This document shows, in pieces, positions 47,101 through 58,165 of a stretch of DNA of 64,000 bases. The first letter of the stretch is position 1, and each line of letters opens with the position of its first letter. Both the position numbers and the translations under genes were made by a program. Source of the stretch: Terebella lapidaria (lineage: Eukaryota > Annelida > Polychaeta > Terebellida > Terebellidae); contig OX424568.1 in the NCBI GenBank assembly GCA_949152475.1, positions 22,295,667 through 22,359,666 of the forward strand, in the 5' to 3' direction. The notes below the pieces were generated by a model. That model was given only the letters and a program-made list of their open reading frames with translations, did no database searches and was not told where the DNA came from.

Positions 47101-48456
47101 AAAAATAAAAAATTAGTTAGAAAAATTTATCTTGAATAGAACCGGAGTTATGGTCAATTATACCATTTTCCTTTGAGATATGCGCGCGGACAGACAGACA
47201 AACAAACAAACATACAAACGGACAGACCCAATTGCAATACCCTCTGCCCCTATCGGGGCGAGGGTAAATAGCTATTATATATTGTCCGGTAACCTATCTT
47301 AGCCCTTGGGCTAATTTTCATCTTGTTGTCGGTTACTTTGTGGACCAATATCCCATGTTATTCGCGGAAAGTGTATCAATATGACGGTTAAATGCCTCCA
47401 TTCTCATCGGATTATCTTCCAGGTGCCCAGTCATACATCCTCAAGATCTGGGAGGGTCACCGCTTCATGCCTGCTGCCTTGCAGGCCCTACACAGTATGT
47501 GGTCCTTGGGTTCAACCGTTGGGCCTTTTATACTGCACCCTTTTCTCGCCGATATCCCGCAGAACTACACCTCGGCCTATGACTACACTGAGGATAATGT
47601 GACCTCGGGCGGAGATGCCGAATATGACCTCAAAGCCAAGGTGTCGTCCTTCCGGATTGGGTTTTTAATCGCCTCTGGGTTGGTTTGGCTAGTCGTGATC
47701 CTGTTTCTAGTTACGTATTTTGTAGCGGGACCGTCTCTTTGGGAGCAGTATAGGCGGAGGTTGAAAAAGCCAGACGATGGGATAAGTGCGCTGACGTCAC
47801 CGTCTGGGAAACCGTTCCAGATAAAACTTATCGCGATAGCGGTATTTTACTACTTTTTCATTGCCTGGGTGGAGGGAATTCCTGGCAATTTTCTGGCGAC
47901 TTTCGTAGTGAAAGGACTAGGTTGGGAAAATGACCACGGTGCTCTTATCACGTCCACTTACTGGGGATCACACGGGATTGGTCGCGTACTGGGCATCCCA
48001 GTAGCAATGTGTTTCTTACCGCATCAAATGGTATTCGCAGATCTTACTGTCACAATCGTTGGAATATGCATGCTTTTCTTTGTCTCCTATCACGGAGTTA
48101 TTATGTGGATAGCAGTGGTCATTTTGGGTTTAGGAATTGCTTCGCTTTTTGCATCAGCTCTGCTATACGTGGAAAAATACGTAGAGGTCACTGGAAGTAC
48201 GTCATCAGTTGTCTTCGCGAGTGCGTCGCTTGGAGGAATGACGGCGCCTCTTTTGACGGGATACCTTATGGAAACACACACTCACAAAGACTTTTCCTAC
48301 CTTTGTTTGGCCTCGGCTCTTGTAGAACTGGGTATATCCATAGCTTTAGTCACCTATGGATACAGGTACGGAATTTTGAGACAGACGCATCAACCAGCAG
48401 AAAATAATGATGAGGATCAAAATGGTTCAGTGGAAATCAAACCACTTCGAAAGTGA
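44176..48456 (+). CDS. MFS sugar transporter, MFSD4/NaGLT1-like
   Basis: Three coding exons: 44176-44298, 44623-44908 and 47423-48456 (phases 0 and 1), 1443 nt, 480 residues. Donors GTATGT and GTGAGC and acceptors CCCCACAG and CTTCCAG are canonical. The start is the first of two adjacent Met codons (MMEDDHV). It is a multi-pass plasma-membrane protein of the major facilitator superfamily. TM1 spans the first junction (IAIFLAFVVV, GIIYSILGPSVLSL). Then come GFTGNSLGYLLGAILCGVVY, SMAAIDTG (residues 130-137, a signature of this subfamily) and QALHSMWSLGSTVGPFI. A loop with NYTS/NVTS glycosylation sites and six C-terminal helices follow, with WGSHGIGRVLGIP and ASLGGMTAPLLTGYLME. Family members carry glucose or related solutes, some with sodium; the substrate here is not shown. 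Length is normal. AATAAA at 48509-48514 is a good polyadenylation signal. Intron 2 (2.5 kb) holds tandem repeats and a TIR element. Confidence 0.9.
45810..46265. repeat. Exact 228-bp tandem duplication in MFS intron 2
   Basis: CCTCGACAGCAGGTTTTCCC starts at 45810 and again at 46038; the 228-bp units appear identical by eye. Each has a hairpin GTCTCCCC-TGC-GGGGAGAC. Perfect identity means either a very recent duplication or an assembly artefact. Confidence 0.92.
46256..47296. mobile_element. Possible TIR element in MFS intron 2
   Basis: Begins TAGGTTACCGGAC (46256-46268) and ends with its reverse complement GTCCGGTAACCTA (47284-47296). Inside are two to three tandem units of 333-359 bp (CGATCGGGAATTGGCC at 46386 and 46745, and a diverged copy at 47078) and a GACAGACAGACAAAC run. 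Similar GGTCCGGTAACCTA ends occur at about 30752 and, diverged, 1943. No transposase. No clear target duplication. Confidence 0.5.
46386..47140. repeat. ~340-bp tandem repeat with X-box palindromes
   Basis: Two good units and a partial third: CGATCGGGAATTGGCC, AAAGAAAAATACAAAAATAG, CAAATAGAACCGGAGTTAGA, GTTGCCATGGCAACCG, ATCGGACCGTTTGCCTTTGA, GAAACGTCGCTGG, AATTTTTCGACATC. The palindrome GTTGCCATGGCAAC (46505-46518, 46841-46854) is an exact RFX X-box consensus. Confidence 0.85.
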
Positions 48457-48899
48457 CAATTGGTAATATTTGGCTAGTGGGTCGTGAGTCGTTCAAAAGT
48501 TCACAACCAATAAAAGGCACCTAACGTAAATTGTTTCGTTGTCTTTAATGAAATCTGTGTCATGTCTACACGACATTTTGGCCTTTCTCGAACATTGATC
48601 TTCAGTGTATCTGATTGGTAGTGAAACATAATTGTTGGCTCATAGGTCATAAAGCACACAATCGGTAGAGGCATTCTGTACATTCTGCATGTTTCGTTTG
48701 ATGACTTATTACTATTTGTATAATTAGTTCTTTTAAACGTATGTAGTTTAATTATATTGTACAATAGTTCCAGAAGGATAGTTCCCGAAGGATGCACAAT
48801 AGTTTCCCAAGGAACTAATATAGAAAGCCTCCCCAAATGAAGCCACTCCAAAATTATTTACTAATACCACTGATGATTATGCTGAGAGACTCCCAATAC
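48457..48899. other. 3-prime flank of the MFS gene
   Basis: Contains the AATAAA at 48509-48514, then A+T-rich sequence with no gene. Confidence 0.5.
48509..48514 (+). promoter_or_regulatory. Polyadenylation signal of MFS gene
   Basis: AATAAA 53 bases after the TGA stop of the transporter; the position is usual for a compact 3-prime UTR. Confidence 0.6.
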
Positions 48900-49432
48900 A
48901 TGGTATAGCGGTGAAACGTGTATTAACATAACATTGCAGAAGAACATCAACAGTACACGTGAACGCTCACATATCGTGACACACACTCAATATTATCAAT
49001 TAAAGAATAGACATCTCCATTTAATGTAAGTATCAATCTATTACCTAACTCATACTGATATAATTCGCTGGCATAAGTATTATATTAGCAGTACTGCCAA
49101 TAAAAATATATACAGTGTGTGATACGTAAATTTTGGTGATGACAATAGCAAACTTAAAATATAACATTTTGGATTATGAATGAAATCCAATCAAATAGGG
49201 GCAAAAATGTGAATGTTTGTCCAATTTCCCATCACTATGTAACTTAGACCTAGTTGACTGGATGTTGTTTCCACATTTCACACACACACATACACATTGT
49301 ACTATACTCTCTTAGTGCTATGAGTACTTGTTGAATACATATTCTTGACTCAAAGATTTGGAAAACCACGAGATTTAGGAAAAAAACAGCCAATTTTTTT
49401 CAGAACATGCCATTCTAACTGGAATAAAAATG

Positions 49433-52056
49433 GTTATCATATGCCAGAATGACAGTTGATGCAAATAGTGTAGTTAATGCTATTATACAGTAATTTAAAT
49501 TACTGTCAACAAACTTATAGACCTCAAACTACACCATTTCTATGTGTTATGTTTTTCAATATCTGTGCCTATTTTTTCAATAATAAACTCCTGCCCGGCG
49601 GGCTGTAAATTCCACACTTGCCCTGGCAGCTCCCACTTTAAAAAAAACGTCATTATTTTGAAGGGTAAAGAAAAGCACATGGTCGCTCTCCTGCCCCGAT
49701 TCCGTTATGTTTGACGTTTTTATGCCGCCAATTTACGTTTTACGCTGATGCTCTCGGAACTCTGAAATGGCCTGTGAATCGAATAAATGTGTGAATGAAA
49801 GCTGCATTTCTTGCTTATTTCTTTCTAATCGGATATGATTCGGTCATTTGAAACATACTTAGTACTAGGAACATGAAAATATGATGTGAACTCAAATGAG
49901 AGACCTAGATTTGCTGAGTAAAATGCCGTTTACTGCATGCCAATATCTCTATTGGTTAAAAAGTTATGGCCATTTGAATGTCACATTTTGGCAGGTTATG
50001 ACATATGTTGGATTGAACACTTCTGGATTTTACAAGAAGCTAATTAGTATGCAAATGAGGTATTCGTGACGTAGAAGGGGGAATATTTTTAATTAGGCAA
50101 GTTTGAGTCCTAATATAATTGATCTGGTCAGAATTATCGCAAACCTAAACTTCAAACATTGATAGGTATGGTCAATAATCAGTGTTGTTCAAAGTGTTCC
50201 TGTTGCCTTGGGTACTATTCACCTGCTGGAGTCCCTAGCAACCATTGGTTACTATGGGTCCTAACTGCCAGAAATAGGGGTTTTGACAGAATTTGATAAT
50301 TGCATATTAATTATGCATGTGGAGTCAATCCATTTTAACCTTTGGTTTTGTTTGCTTATCGATATGACTGTGGATTTGGGCCATAGCAACCCTGGTTGCT
50401 AGGGGCCTTATATCAATACTGGTGACCTTGGCAACTATCCGGATGTGAAATTCATTGACTATCAATTGTGTAGAGCATGTGGAATAAGCTTTGTTGGACA
50501 ATTGCAATTTCTTAAGACTTTAATATGCCACTAAAACCAACTAATTAAAAAATGTTCCCCCTGTGACGTCATGCATACAAATTTGCATATTAATGAGCTA
50601 TATCACGGTGGCTAGGCGTTACGCGTTATTCAGGGAGTGCCGCGTAAAATCGTGAGTATTACGCGTTATTCGTGAGGAAATGGCAGCCTGTGGTTGATCC
50701 CTAGCAGGAAAAACATACAATTTCGCTAACTATACCGTTTTGAAATGTCGGATTTTGGTTTGCACGGAACATTACACATATTCATGATTGTTGTTGAGAA
50801 TTTAAATCAAAGAAATAAGCCAGTGTAGCGAGACCTTCGGTTGCACAATATCTGTCAATGTTGCTTCGACAGCCGCTCTCCCCGGTTTTGGGGTTGAAAA
50901 TGTTATGTATCGGCATTAATGTAGATAGAATGACAGGTCTATGATATTGAAAGTATGGGCTTCACATGTGCCTATCTTCAAAATGTTTCACAATGGTCGC
51001 AAGCGGCACGAATCTAGGTTGAATGTATCATTTGTTTAGTTGCTATACTTTACGCGATTTGCGTGAGGGCATTACGCGTATGTGCATGAGTAAATATTTT
51101 GTTGAGGTTGGGATATTTCTGTTTTTTAATGCGAATTTTTCTCCAGTTTTACTGCTCAATTGATGGAATAAATTCAGGTTCAAAAGATAATGTTTTCACT
51201 TGGTTAGCTTCTGTGTAAAAGACACGAAAAACTCTTAGTATTGCCAAATTCAGATTTATGAAGATTGGGAGGAACATATGGAGTATAATGATAAGTGAGA
51301 AGTATCGTCAGTACTGGACATTGTGCAGCCTCAAATCATACTTTAAAAATCTCTATGTATGCATTATCAGCTCTACTATCCCCGACAATGCTCACATGTT
51401 TCCTCATGCTGTAACGCGTGTGCAGATTTTCTCCCTCAGGCTGATACGCGTAAACCATAAAAAGCTTTTCAGTTAATAGAATACTCGATTAAAACAACTG
51501 GTTGCGTTGTGTAACAATAAAGGAAGATTTCTCCCAGCATTCTATGATTTACAAACATGCGCTTTGTTGGTTTCAATTGATAGCCGATGATATTTCACAA
51601 ACTAGTCGCAAGCGTGCGGGTGTTGTCACGAACTGTGTGTCCATTTTCGTAAATATAACGATGTATACAAGTAATTCATAGTAGCATACGCAATATTTAC
51701 TCATTGGGATGTTCCGTGAAAACAAAATTTCAGGAAGAAACTGAACTTTTTCATTGATTTTCCTCATTTGAAGTGGGGACCCATGTCGTTTCCTGTGTCA
51801 TTTCCTCACGAATAACGCGTAATACTCACGATTTTACGCGGCACTCCCTGAATAACGCGTAACGCCTAGCCACCGTGTATATGATTCTTCAAATTGTTAT
51901 TTGGGCAATTTGAACTTTGAAGCACTGTGACTTTTGAAGGAATCATGCTGTAAAAACCGTTCTGATCAGCTCACATGGTGCTTTAATCTGAGCTCACATC
52001 ATTTTTTCATGTTCCTAGTACTTTAATTGTTCCCCGACATCCACTGGCATATGATA
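49433..52056. mobile_element. Large inverted-repeat insertion inside duplicated copy A
   Basis: The extra DNA in copy A begins with TTATCATATGCCAGAATG (49433) and, near its other side, has the reverse complement CTGGCATATGATAAACG (52044-52060). Subterminal sequences also match in inverted orientation (TAGTACTAGGAACATGAAAA, 49860; its complement near 52005-52025). It contains the 50604-51877 element. No transposase seen. The right limit is uncertain because the hairpin at 52062-52179 abuts it. Confidence 0.55.
50604..51877. mobile_element. Non-autonomous transposon, perfect 79-bp TIRs, CACGGTG ends
   Basis: A 1274-bp element. The left 79 bases (50604-50682) are an exact reverse complement of the right 79 (51799-51877). 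It starts CACGGTGGCTAGGCGTTACG. TATAT lies directly on both sides (50599-50603 and 51878-51882), a 5-bp target duplication. The TIR holds two copies of TTACGCGTTATTC, and TTACGCG or its complement recurs inside (about 51052, 51083, 51413, 51445), which may be transposase-binding sites. No transposase is encoded. CAC ends with a 5-bp duplication recall Transib/RAG-type elements; CACTA (EnSpm) elements also start with CAC but usually duplicate 2-3 bp. Perfect TIRs suggest recent movement. Confidence 0.92.
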
Positions 52057-52061
52057 AACGT

Positions 52062-52179
52062 GTTATTGCACAATATGGAGTTTCATGCCCTCGGGCCAAG
52101 CCTTCAAGAAGCCTTTGTTTCGCGTCGGGCTTCTCAAAGACTTGGCCCTCGGGCATAAAACTCCATATTGTGCGATAAC
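52062..52179. repeat. 118-bp fold-back hairpin
   Basis: Arms of 39 bp at 52062-52100 and 52141-52179 (GTTATTGCACAATATGGAGT... and its complement) pair with about three mismatches, around a 40-base loop that itself contains AGAAGC/GCTTCT. It is a strong candidate for a fold-back MITE. Confidence 0.85.
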
Positions 52180-55100
52180 CCTATAAATCGGTACCCAAGT
52201 ACAAAGTATTCCGAACAAACAAAGCTATGTCCGTTGTCCAATCTAAAAGTTCCGGGTCAGGGGAAATCAATACATTTGAACAAGCTTCATGAACCTCCAT
52301 TAAGTGGCCATAAGAAGGTGAAATCAGGTGTTCCGGGAGAGTGAGCATTTCCTGCCCCACATGTGGCACCCGTCATGAATTTCAAAACATTAAGATGCAA
52401 AAAGGTATTGCCGCTTGCTTGTGACAGATTTACTGTACTTATCAACCAAGTTTTGATGACGTCCATAGAATCTCTTTTAAAAAAAGCTATTAGTGGATAC
52501 TGCATGGTTGGCAAATATTGTAATGGAATAAATTACTAACTACATGGAGTATTGATACTGTCATCTCATACGTGACGCTCGTGTAAAATCCGTATTACTC
52601 CATATCCCACCCACGGGTTATTACCACAGCCAGGAGCAATTATGAGACACGATGAAACAAATAAGGAAAATAAAGAATAACACGGACACGGTGACTTTCC
52701 CTGAGGCATTGGCGGAGTGAATTAACACGAAAAGGTAAAAATACACTTAGAATGAATGAGTTTGTTGACAAACTCTGGTACATCGCCCTTGGTCTGTTCT
52801 TTGTTTCTATTGCAAAAATCAAAATCTACTGTATTTGTGGTAATAGATTGATACCTACTTCATTAGTTCTCAGTACCTGCATCTGTTATAAACATCCATC
52901 TGGAAGATGACAACTCTCTCGTATAATCGCTATAATGACATCAACTTGGTGGCTTTTGGAGTCTTTGCTTTCTGGCTGAAGGTAATCAACTCAGACTTTG
53001 CTGTTATTGTAATTTGAATATGTTGTTCGCCTATAAGTAAAAAAAAATAATAAAAGGGTTTATTTATTTGTTTATTTCTCTAGGGCAGTTATCCGCATGT
53101 TGTTTTTGGTACAAGGTGCATCCATGTTTTCCGAAGGTGCCAATGCATTCAATTCTGTCGCATGTCGTGAATTATGACAAGATCAATAAAAGACGCATTA
53201 CTTCCAGACAGCCGTCTGTCGTGTCCATCTAATCACAGGTATAATAGGGGTTGACGATGCAGTACTATATAAAGGAGCCTCATATTATTGTGGAAAAATA
53301 GCCATTTTTTCCATGATGGAACATATTCTTCATTTCTGGTTGCATATTTGATATTCAAACATTAACTGATGTGTAGAATAAGACGCATTATGTATAACTG
53401 ACAAATGTCAGTATCTGATTATTACCACCAGTACAACCAGATTTTGATGATAACAATAGCAAACATAAACTACAACATTTTGAAATATAAATAACGTTAA
53501 AAATTTTTGATCCAAAGACACAATTGTGTCATTTGGAGCAGTGTGTGTGAAATGTGTCTATGATAAATGTGAGTATGTCTCATTCAGTTAATTTAGCATG
53601 TTTGAAATGAAATATAGTTTTCAAAAAATATTGACTGGTTTCGAATGCAGCTGCTTTAACATAATATTGCAGAAGAACATCAACGGTACACGTGAACGCT
53701 TACATATCGTGACACACTCAATATTACCAACAAAAGAATACACATATCCATTTAACACATATCCCATACTGATATAATTCGCTGGCATAATTATAATATT
53801 AGAAGTACTGCCAATAAAGAATATATAGAGTGTGTGATCAGTAAATTTTGGTGATGACAATAGCAAACTTAAAATACGTTTTAGATTATAAATAAAGTCT
53901 GATCAAATAGGGGCAAAAATTTGAATGGTTGTCCAATTTCCCATCACTATGCAACTTAGACTTGATTGACTGAATGTTGTTTCCACATTTCACACACACA
54001 CATACATATTGTACTATACTCTCTTAGTGCTATGATTACTTGTTGAATATATATTCTTGGCTCAAAGATTTGGAAACCCACGAGATTTAGGAATTCCTTG
54101 TGGGCAGGCAGCAGCCATTTTTTTCAGAACATGCCATTCTAAGTGGAATACAAATGGAATCGGAACCCAAGTACAAAGTATTCCGAACAACCAAAGCCAT
54201 GTCCGTTGTCTAATCTAAAAGTTCCGGGTCAGGGGAAATCATTACAATTGTATGGAACTTCATGAATCTCCATTATATGGCCATAAGAAGGTGAAATCAG
54301 GTGTTCCGGGAGAATGAACATTTCCTGCCCCACATGTGGCACCCGTCATGAATTCCAAAACATTAAGATGCAAAAAGGTATTGCTGCTTACTTGTGACAT
54401 ATTTACTGTACTTATCAACCAAGTTGTGATGACGTCCATGGAATCTCTTGAAAACAGCTATTAGTGGATATTGCATGGTTGGCAAATATTGTAATGGAAC
54501 AAATTACTAACTACATGGAGTATTGATACTGTATGTCATCCCATACGTGACGCTCGTGTAAAATCCATATTATTCCATATTCCACCCACGGGATATTACC
54601 ATAGCCAGGAGCAATTATTATGAGACACGATGAGACAAACAAGGAAAATAAAGAATAACACGGACACAGTGACTTTCCCTGAGGCATTGACGGAGTGAAT
54701 TAACACGAAAAGGTAAAAATACACTTCGAATGAATGAGTTTGTTGACATATATATCTCTAGTACATCGCCGTTGGTCTATTCTTCATTAGTTTTCAACTG
54801 CATCTATTAGAAACATCCACCTGGAAGAAACTTCAGTTTTTAACAACTCTATCCTATAATTGGTATACTAACATGAACTTGGTGGCTTTTGGAGTCTTTG
54901 CTTTCTGGACTGAAGGTTATCAACTCAGACGTTGCTGTTATTGTAATTTGAATATGTTGTTCGCCTATAAGTAAAAAAAAATAATAAAAGGTTTATTTAT
55001 TTGTTTATTTCTCTAGGGCAGTTATCCGCATGTTGTTTTTGGTACAAGGTGCATCCATGTTTTCCGAAGGTGCCAATGCATTCAATTCTGTCGCATGTCG

Positions 55101-55538
55101 TGAATTATGACAAGATCAATAAAAGACGCATTACTTCCAGACAGCCGTCTGTCGTGTCCAGCTAATCACAGGTATAATAGGGGTTGACGATGCAGTACTA
55201 TATAAAGGAGCCTCATATTATTGTGGAAAAATAGCCATTTTTTCCATGATGGAACATATTCTTCATTTCTGGTTGCATATTTGATATTCAAACATTAACT
55301 GATGTGTAGAATAAGACGCATTATGTATAACTGACAAATGTCAATATTTGATTATTACCACCAGTACAGCCAGATTTTGATGATACCAATAGCAAACATA
55401 AACTACATCATTTTAAAATATGAATAAGGTCCAAATATTTTGATCCAAGGACACAATTGCGTCACTTGGAGCAGAGAGTGTGTGAAATGTGTTTATGATA
55501 AATGTTCAATGTGCTATACTGCACAGTCAATTAGATGT

Positions 55539-56679
55539 ATGTAAGTATCAATCTATTACCACCAATGCAACCAGATTTTGATGATGGCAATAATAAATGT
55601 AAAATATATCATTTTGGAATATAAACAAAGCCCGACCAAATAATATATCCAAGGACACACTGGCGTCATCAGGGGCACATAGTGTGTGAAATAACGTTGT
55701 AGAATTAGTATACAACTGTCCAACAACGTATGAGAAATAATTTAGAAATCACGTCAACTCAGCCGAGAGACTTTTTTTTAGTTAGAGGCGAATGTATATT
55801 CGCAAACGTCAGCGTTCCAGTTGAACCACACCACTGAGACCAGGTATGGAGCATCACGGGCAATCGAATGGGGTCATTCTAGCCAAATCTACATCTACAG
55901 GCGAATTTATGAAAGGATGTGAATTAAAATGGAATTGATCCTCTTTGTATCAGCCTATTACCGCTTATAACAAGATTTTGAAGATGACAATAAAAAACCT
56001 GACAAGAATATACATTAAAATTTTAATTGACACTGGTACATGCAGGTTGTTAAGTGTTGATTGGATTTTGTTTGATGTTTTTTCTCCTCTAACCTTTGGA
56101 ATAATGCGTTGTACGCTAAGACATTCATTTGTACTACCAACCCAATCATATCTAGATATCTTGTGGTTTATACCAAAATGATTTTCTATGTTTACATGCG
56201 AACCACGGTATTCCAGGTCACTCATTGATGTCAGATATATGATCGAACTAATGGAATCCCAACGTTACGAGTCTCTCGGCTTAGTTGACGTGATGAAATA
56301 AATTTTTCATCAAGTGTATTTTACGAGAATCCTTCAAAGAGGTGTCTTTGATCAGCTGTCAACAATATGGAGTTTATATCACACTATCAACTTTTATGGA
56401 TCACATATGGTACCAGATATCTTCCAATAGTCTATGTGTCTCATGATGCAGAAAGTAGTTACCGAAGTTACATGGCATCGCAGTTTTAGAGCCAGGTTGG
56501 GAGACACGATAATTGGAAAATATTAGCATGTACTTTATTTCAATTAAACAGGATTCGGTCACTTTCTAGGACGATGTTGTAAAGCTTTACTGTCGACCAG
56601 ATTTTAACTTGGGTGTCTCGTTGCAGGCATGAATGATCAAAATTTGGCTGTATTGGTGGTAATAGATTGATTCTTACAT
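55539..56679. mobile_element. DNA transposon with ~45-bp TIRs, nested insert
   Basis: Left end ATGTAAGTATCAATCTATTA then CCACCAATGCAACCAGATTT; right end, reverse-complemented, ATGTAAGAATCAATCTATTA then CCACCAATACAGCCAAATTT. About 1.14 kb, no transposase. Related ends occur at about 49017, 59827 and 62717 and, inverted, at 52848, so this is a family. A second TIR pair at 55749-56293 lies inside it. Confidence 0.75.
55749..56293. mobile_element. Nested element with ~24-bp TIRs
   Basis: Starts TCACGTCAACTCAGCCGAGA and ends with the complement of TCACGTCAACTAAGCCGAGA; one mismatch in the first 20. The related repeat at 43930-43945 lacks this insert (AATTTAGAAATC continues differently), in keeping with insertion. 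The target duplication is unclear. Confidence 0.7.
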
Positions 56680-58006
56680 TCATGCATGTGTTTTAAATGT
56701 GTGATCAAAGCGTTTATCTGAGGTCATATTCTAGCACATCATTACCGAACATTTAACATTTTACCATCATACGCACACAAAAGGTAATGACGGGCTCATT
56801 GTCTATATCCTGGGCATTCAATTGAAGACAGAAAGAATACTCCCCATCAGTTAAACAATACACACATGAGGCCTACATACTGTCTGAACACGAGTTGATC
56901 ACACACATATGAATTATAATATATTGTGATTTGTGACAGCTCAGAAAATTAATTAATTTACGCATCACCGAGAAAACAAAAGAATTGATTATGGTGAAGC
57001 CACGATTACGATTTCATATTCGGTGAACATATTAATAGCAGTTCCACCACAAATGTATCTGCGCAGTGACCGTGAAAGGTGTTTTCCCTTGTGATCGTTT
57101 CCCAGAATAAAATATCACAACCAAAAACGATTGCAGTAATTTGTGAATCGCCTATTTCGATTAGCGCATATGTGGTGTTTAGTTTTTCATTGGATATCGT
57201 AATATTAATGATAGCATTTGAAAGTTCTTTTCGCCTGATTTTCAGCAACAAACTTGCTGTCATAAGAGGATTAGGCTTGAATGTCCCCCGTGGTTTTTAA
57301 TTTCCTGTTGTTTCAACTTCTTCTGTGTCATTTCCGGTGGGCTACATCCAGATCATTGTAGTGTTTTGAGTTGAGTTTGACTGTATGGGTGAGAATTGAC
57401 ATGCATACATCAGCTTTCTGGTAAGAACATTTCTGCAATTTATAGTAAACGAATATTTTTCACTATGGTCCAGATGCAAGTCTAGCAGAATGATTCAATT
57501 TATTGTTGATATTCACTCTACTCAACTTCTTTTTGGAGGAGTATAATTCAGTGGAGAAACCAAAGTCTGATCTAAATAGTATAGTATATCTGAATGGATA
57601 ATAACATATGTTATCGGGGTAGGTGTCAGTACTAACTGAGCCCAAAGATTCTGGTCAATTACTGACACTCATTCCTGACACAACATTATTGACTCGGTTA
57701 TTCTCACTTTTTTGCCGGATGTTTTCTCCATGTGCTCAGATCGACACGATTCCACAGAGCGCGAAGGCTGAGCACTGAACAATCAGGATGCCCGAGTTAT
57801 GGATCTGACCCAGAAAGTCCTGTCAGATAGCAAGTTTGAGCATCGGCAGCGACGTCAGCATGTTGAGTGAACTGTGGTTCGCTACTGGTAGGTATATTCT
57901 TGGATCCATCGATTATTGAACGGATATTGGAAAATATTGTTATATACATATTCGTTAAAAATAGTGATTTACTTATTTACCATTGCTGATAGAGCGCCCT
58001 TCGATC
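56680..58006. other. No recognisable gene
   Basis: A+T-rich with short open frames on both strands at 57006-57300. None shows a known motif. Confidence 0.45.
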
Positions 58007-58153
58007 GATGTCTTCTAAACGCTGGTACGCTGGTATACTGGTACAAGCATTGTGAGGCTTATTGAGGCATACACGAAATGAGCAGTATTGTTGAGTTCAT
58101 GCACCTTGCAATGCTTGTACCAGCATACCAGTGTACCAGCGTTTAGAAGACAT
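58007..58153. mobile_element. Fold-back MITE with 12-bp target duplication
   Basis: A 147-bp element whose ~50-bp arms pair almost fully: ATGTCTTCTAAACGCTGGTA at the left and its complement at the right, continuing through TGGTACAAGCATTG. It is flanked by perfect 12-bp direct repeats CGCCCTTCGATC (57995-58006 and 58154-58165). A 12-bp duplication is longer than that of most animal DNA transposons. Confidence 0.85.
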
Positions 58154-58165
58154 CGCCCTTCGATC

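Larger units (their letters stand above)
48900..55500. repeat. Large duplicated block (two copies, direct)
   Basis: Copy A: 48900-49432 plus 52188-53600. Copy B: 53655-55500, contiguous. Shared landmarks: GCAGAAGAACATCAAC, GGTGATGACAATAGCAAACT, TTTTTTTCAGAACATGCCAT; then ACCCAAGTACAAAGTATTCC, AAGTTCCGGGTCAGGGGAAA, GGTGTTCCGGGAGA, CATTTCCTGCCCCACATGTG, ATAAAAGACGCATTACTTCC and CCTCATATTATTGTGGAAAA. Copy A has about 2.75 kb of extra DNA between the two parts, so copy B serves as the empty site for that insertion. No gene in either copy. Confidence 0.85.
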
